A stretch of 52,106 nt of DNA from Methylobacterium sp. E-066 (lineage in GTDB: Bacteria > Pseudomonadota > Alphaproteobacteria > Rhizobiales > Beijerinckiaceae). The stretch covers positions 1-52,106 of the forward strand of contig NZ_JAKSYO010000044.1 of NCBI RefSeq assembly GCF_022829635.1. The letters run 5' to 3'. Below are positions 51,967 through 52,106 of this stretch, piece after piece; the stretch's first letter is position 1; each line of letters begins with the position of its first letter. The notes under the pieces were generated by a model that saw only the letters and a list, made by a program, of their open reading frames with translations, made no database searches and had not been told where the DNA came from. The position numbers were made by a program, and so were the translations under genes.

Positions 51967-52106
51967 TGGGATTGCCCCTGTTTGGTGGACACCGAGAACG
52001 CTTTCGCGTGAGGTGTTTGTCAAATGCCGAAGAGTCGTCCCCCTTACCCCACCGAGTTCCGCCGACAGATGGTCGAGTTGGCCCGCGCCGGGCGTGATCC
52101 AAACGA
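51966..52106. repeat. Terminal direct repeat, right copy (circular overlap)
   Basis: Identical to bases 1-141. It should be counted once; the true circle length is then 51,965 bp. It includes the IS left end and the beginning of orfA, so no second IS copy is implied. Confidence 0.93.

Noticed and set aside
1..52106. Two separate IS copies flanking a chromosomal region.
   Set aside because: The MFS halves join in frame with a matched 3-bp target duplication only if the ends are the same IS copy, and the overlap is exact at 141 bases.

Overview
This 52.1 kb window reads as a complete circular plasmid of about 51,965 bp. Its last 141 bases repeat its first 141 exactly. An MFS transporter gene is split across the two ends by an IS3-type insertion sequence and rejoins in frame when the ends are closed. 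GC-rich coding sequence and the gene repertoire (PAS/GGDEF/EAL proteins, YsnF, YciE and GlsB stress proteins, a MobF relaxase of alphaproteobacterial type) suggest an alphaproteobacterium, most likely Methylobacterium/Methylorubrum or a close relative. That assignment is inference from protein character.

Layout. 1-4.9 kb: IS3 element in the MFS gene, then an FAD monooxygenase. 5-19.4 kb: a light/c-di-GMP signalling island with three GGDEF-EAL proteins, a truncated GGDEF cyclase, a PilZ protein, two BLUF blue-light proteins, a LOV-like PAS protein and a soluble BdlA-like chemoreceptor. 20-28.6 kb: a stress module (lipase-like hydrolase, two DUF2382 proteins, membrane proteins, GlsB/YeaQ, a three-PAS LuxR regulator, DUF892 ferritin-like protein, AI-2E-type permease). 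28.9-30.8 kb: VapBC, a serine recombinase and a broken small ORF. 31-35.5 kb: a coupled operon of AlpA-like regulator, two paralogous small proteins and a TOPRIM/RepA-like ATPase, beside GTGAC repeats. 35.7-37.3 kb: a coupled DUF4160 / DUF2442-HTH / DUF4238 cassette. 37.5-43.4 kb: mobilisation genes with a MobF relaxase-helicase. 43.4-47.2 kb: a winged-helix protein (possible initiator) and a ParA/RHH partition operon flanked by short repeats. 47.6-51.4 kb: metabolic and regulatory cargo (GST/HxlR, NmrA/LysR, a gutted SDR).

How the genes work together. Maintenance functions (partition, VapBC, resolvase, candidate replication proteins) and mobilisation genes surround a signalling and stress payload. 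No type IV secretion genes or coupling protein are visible, so the plasmid looks mobilisable rather than self-transmissible. The most unusual payload is the signalling island: twice, a bifunctional-type GGDEF-EAL protein is followed directly by a separate BLUF protein, implying that blue light controls c-di-GMP through protein partners rather than fused domains. PilZ and BdlA-like proteins nearby could read out or relay the signal to motility or biofilm behaviour.
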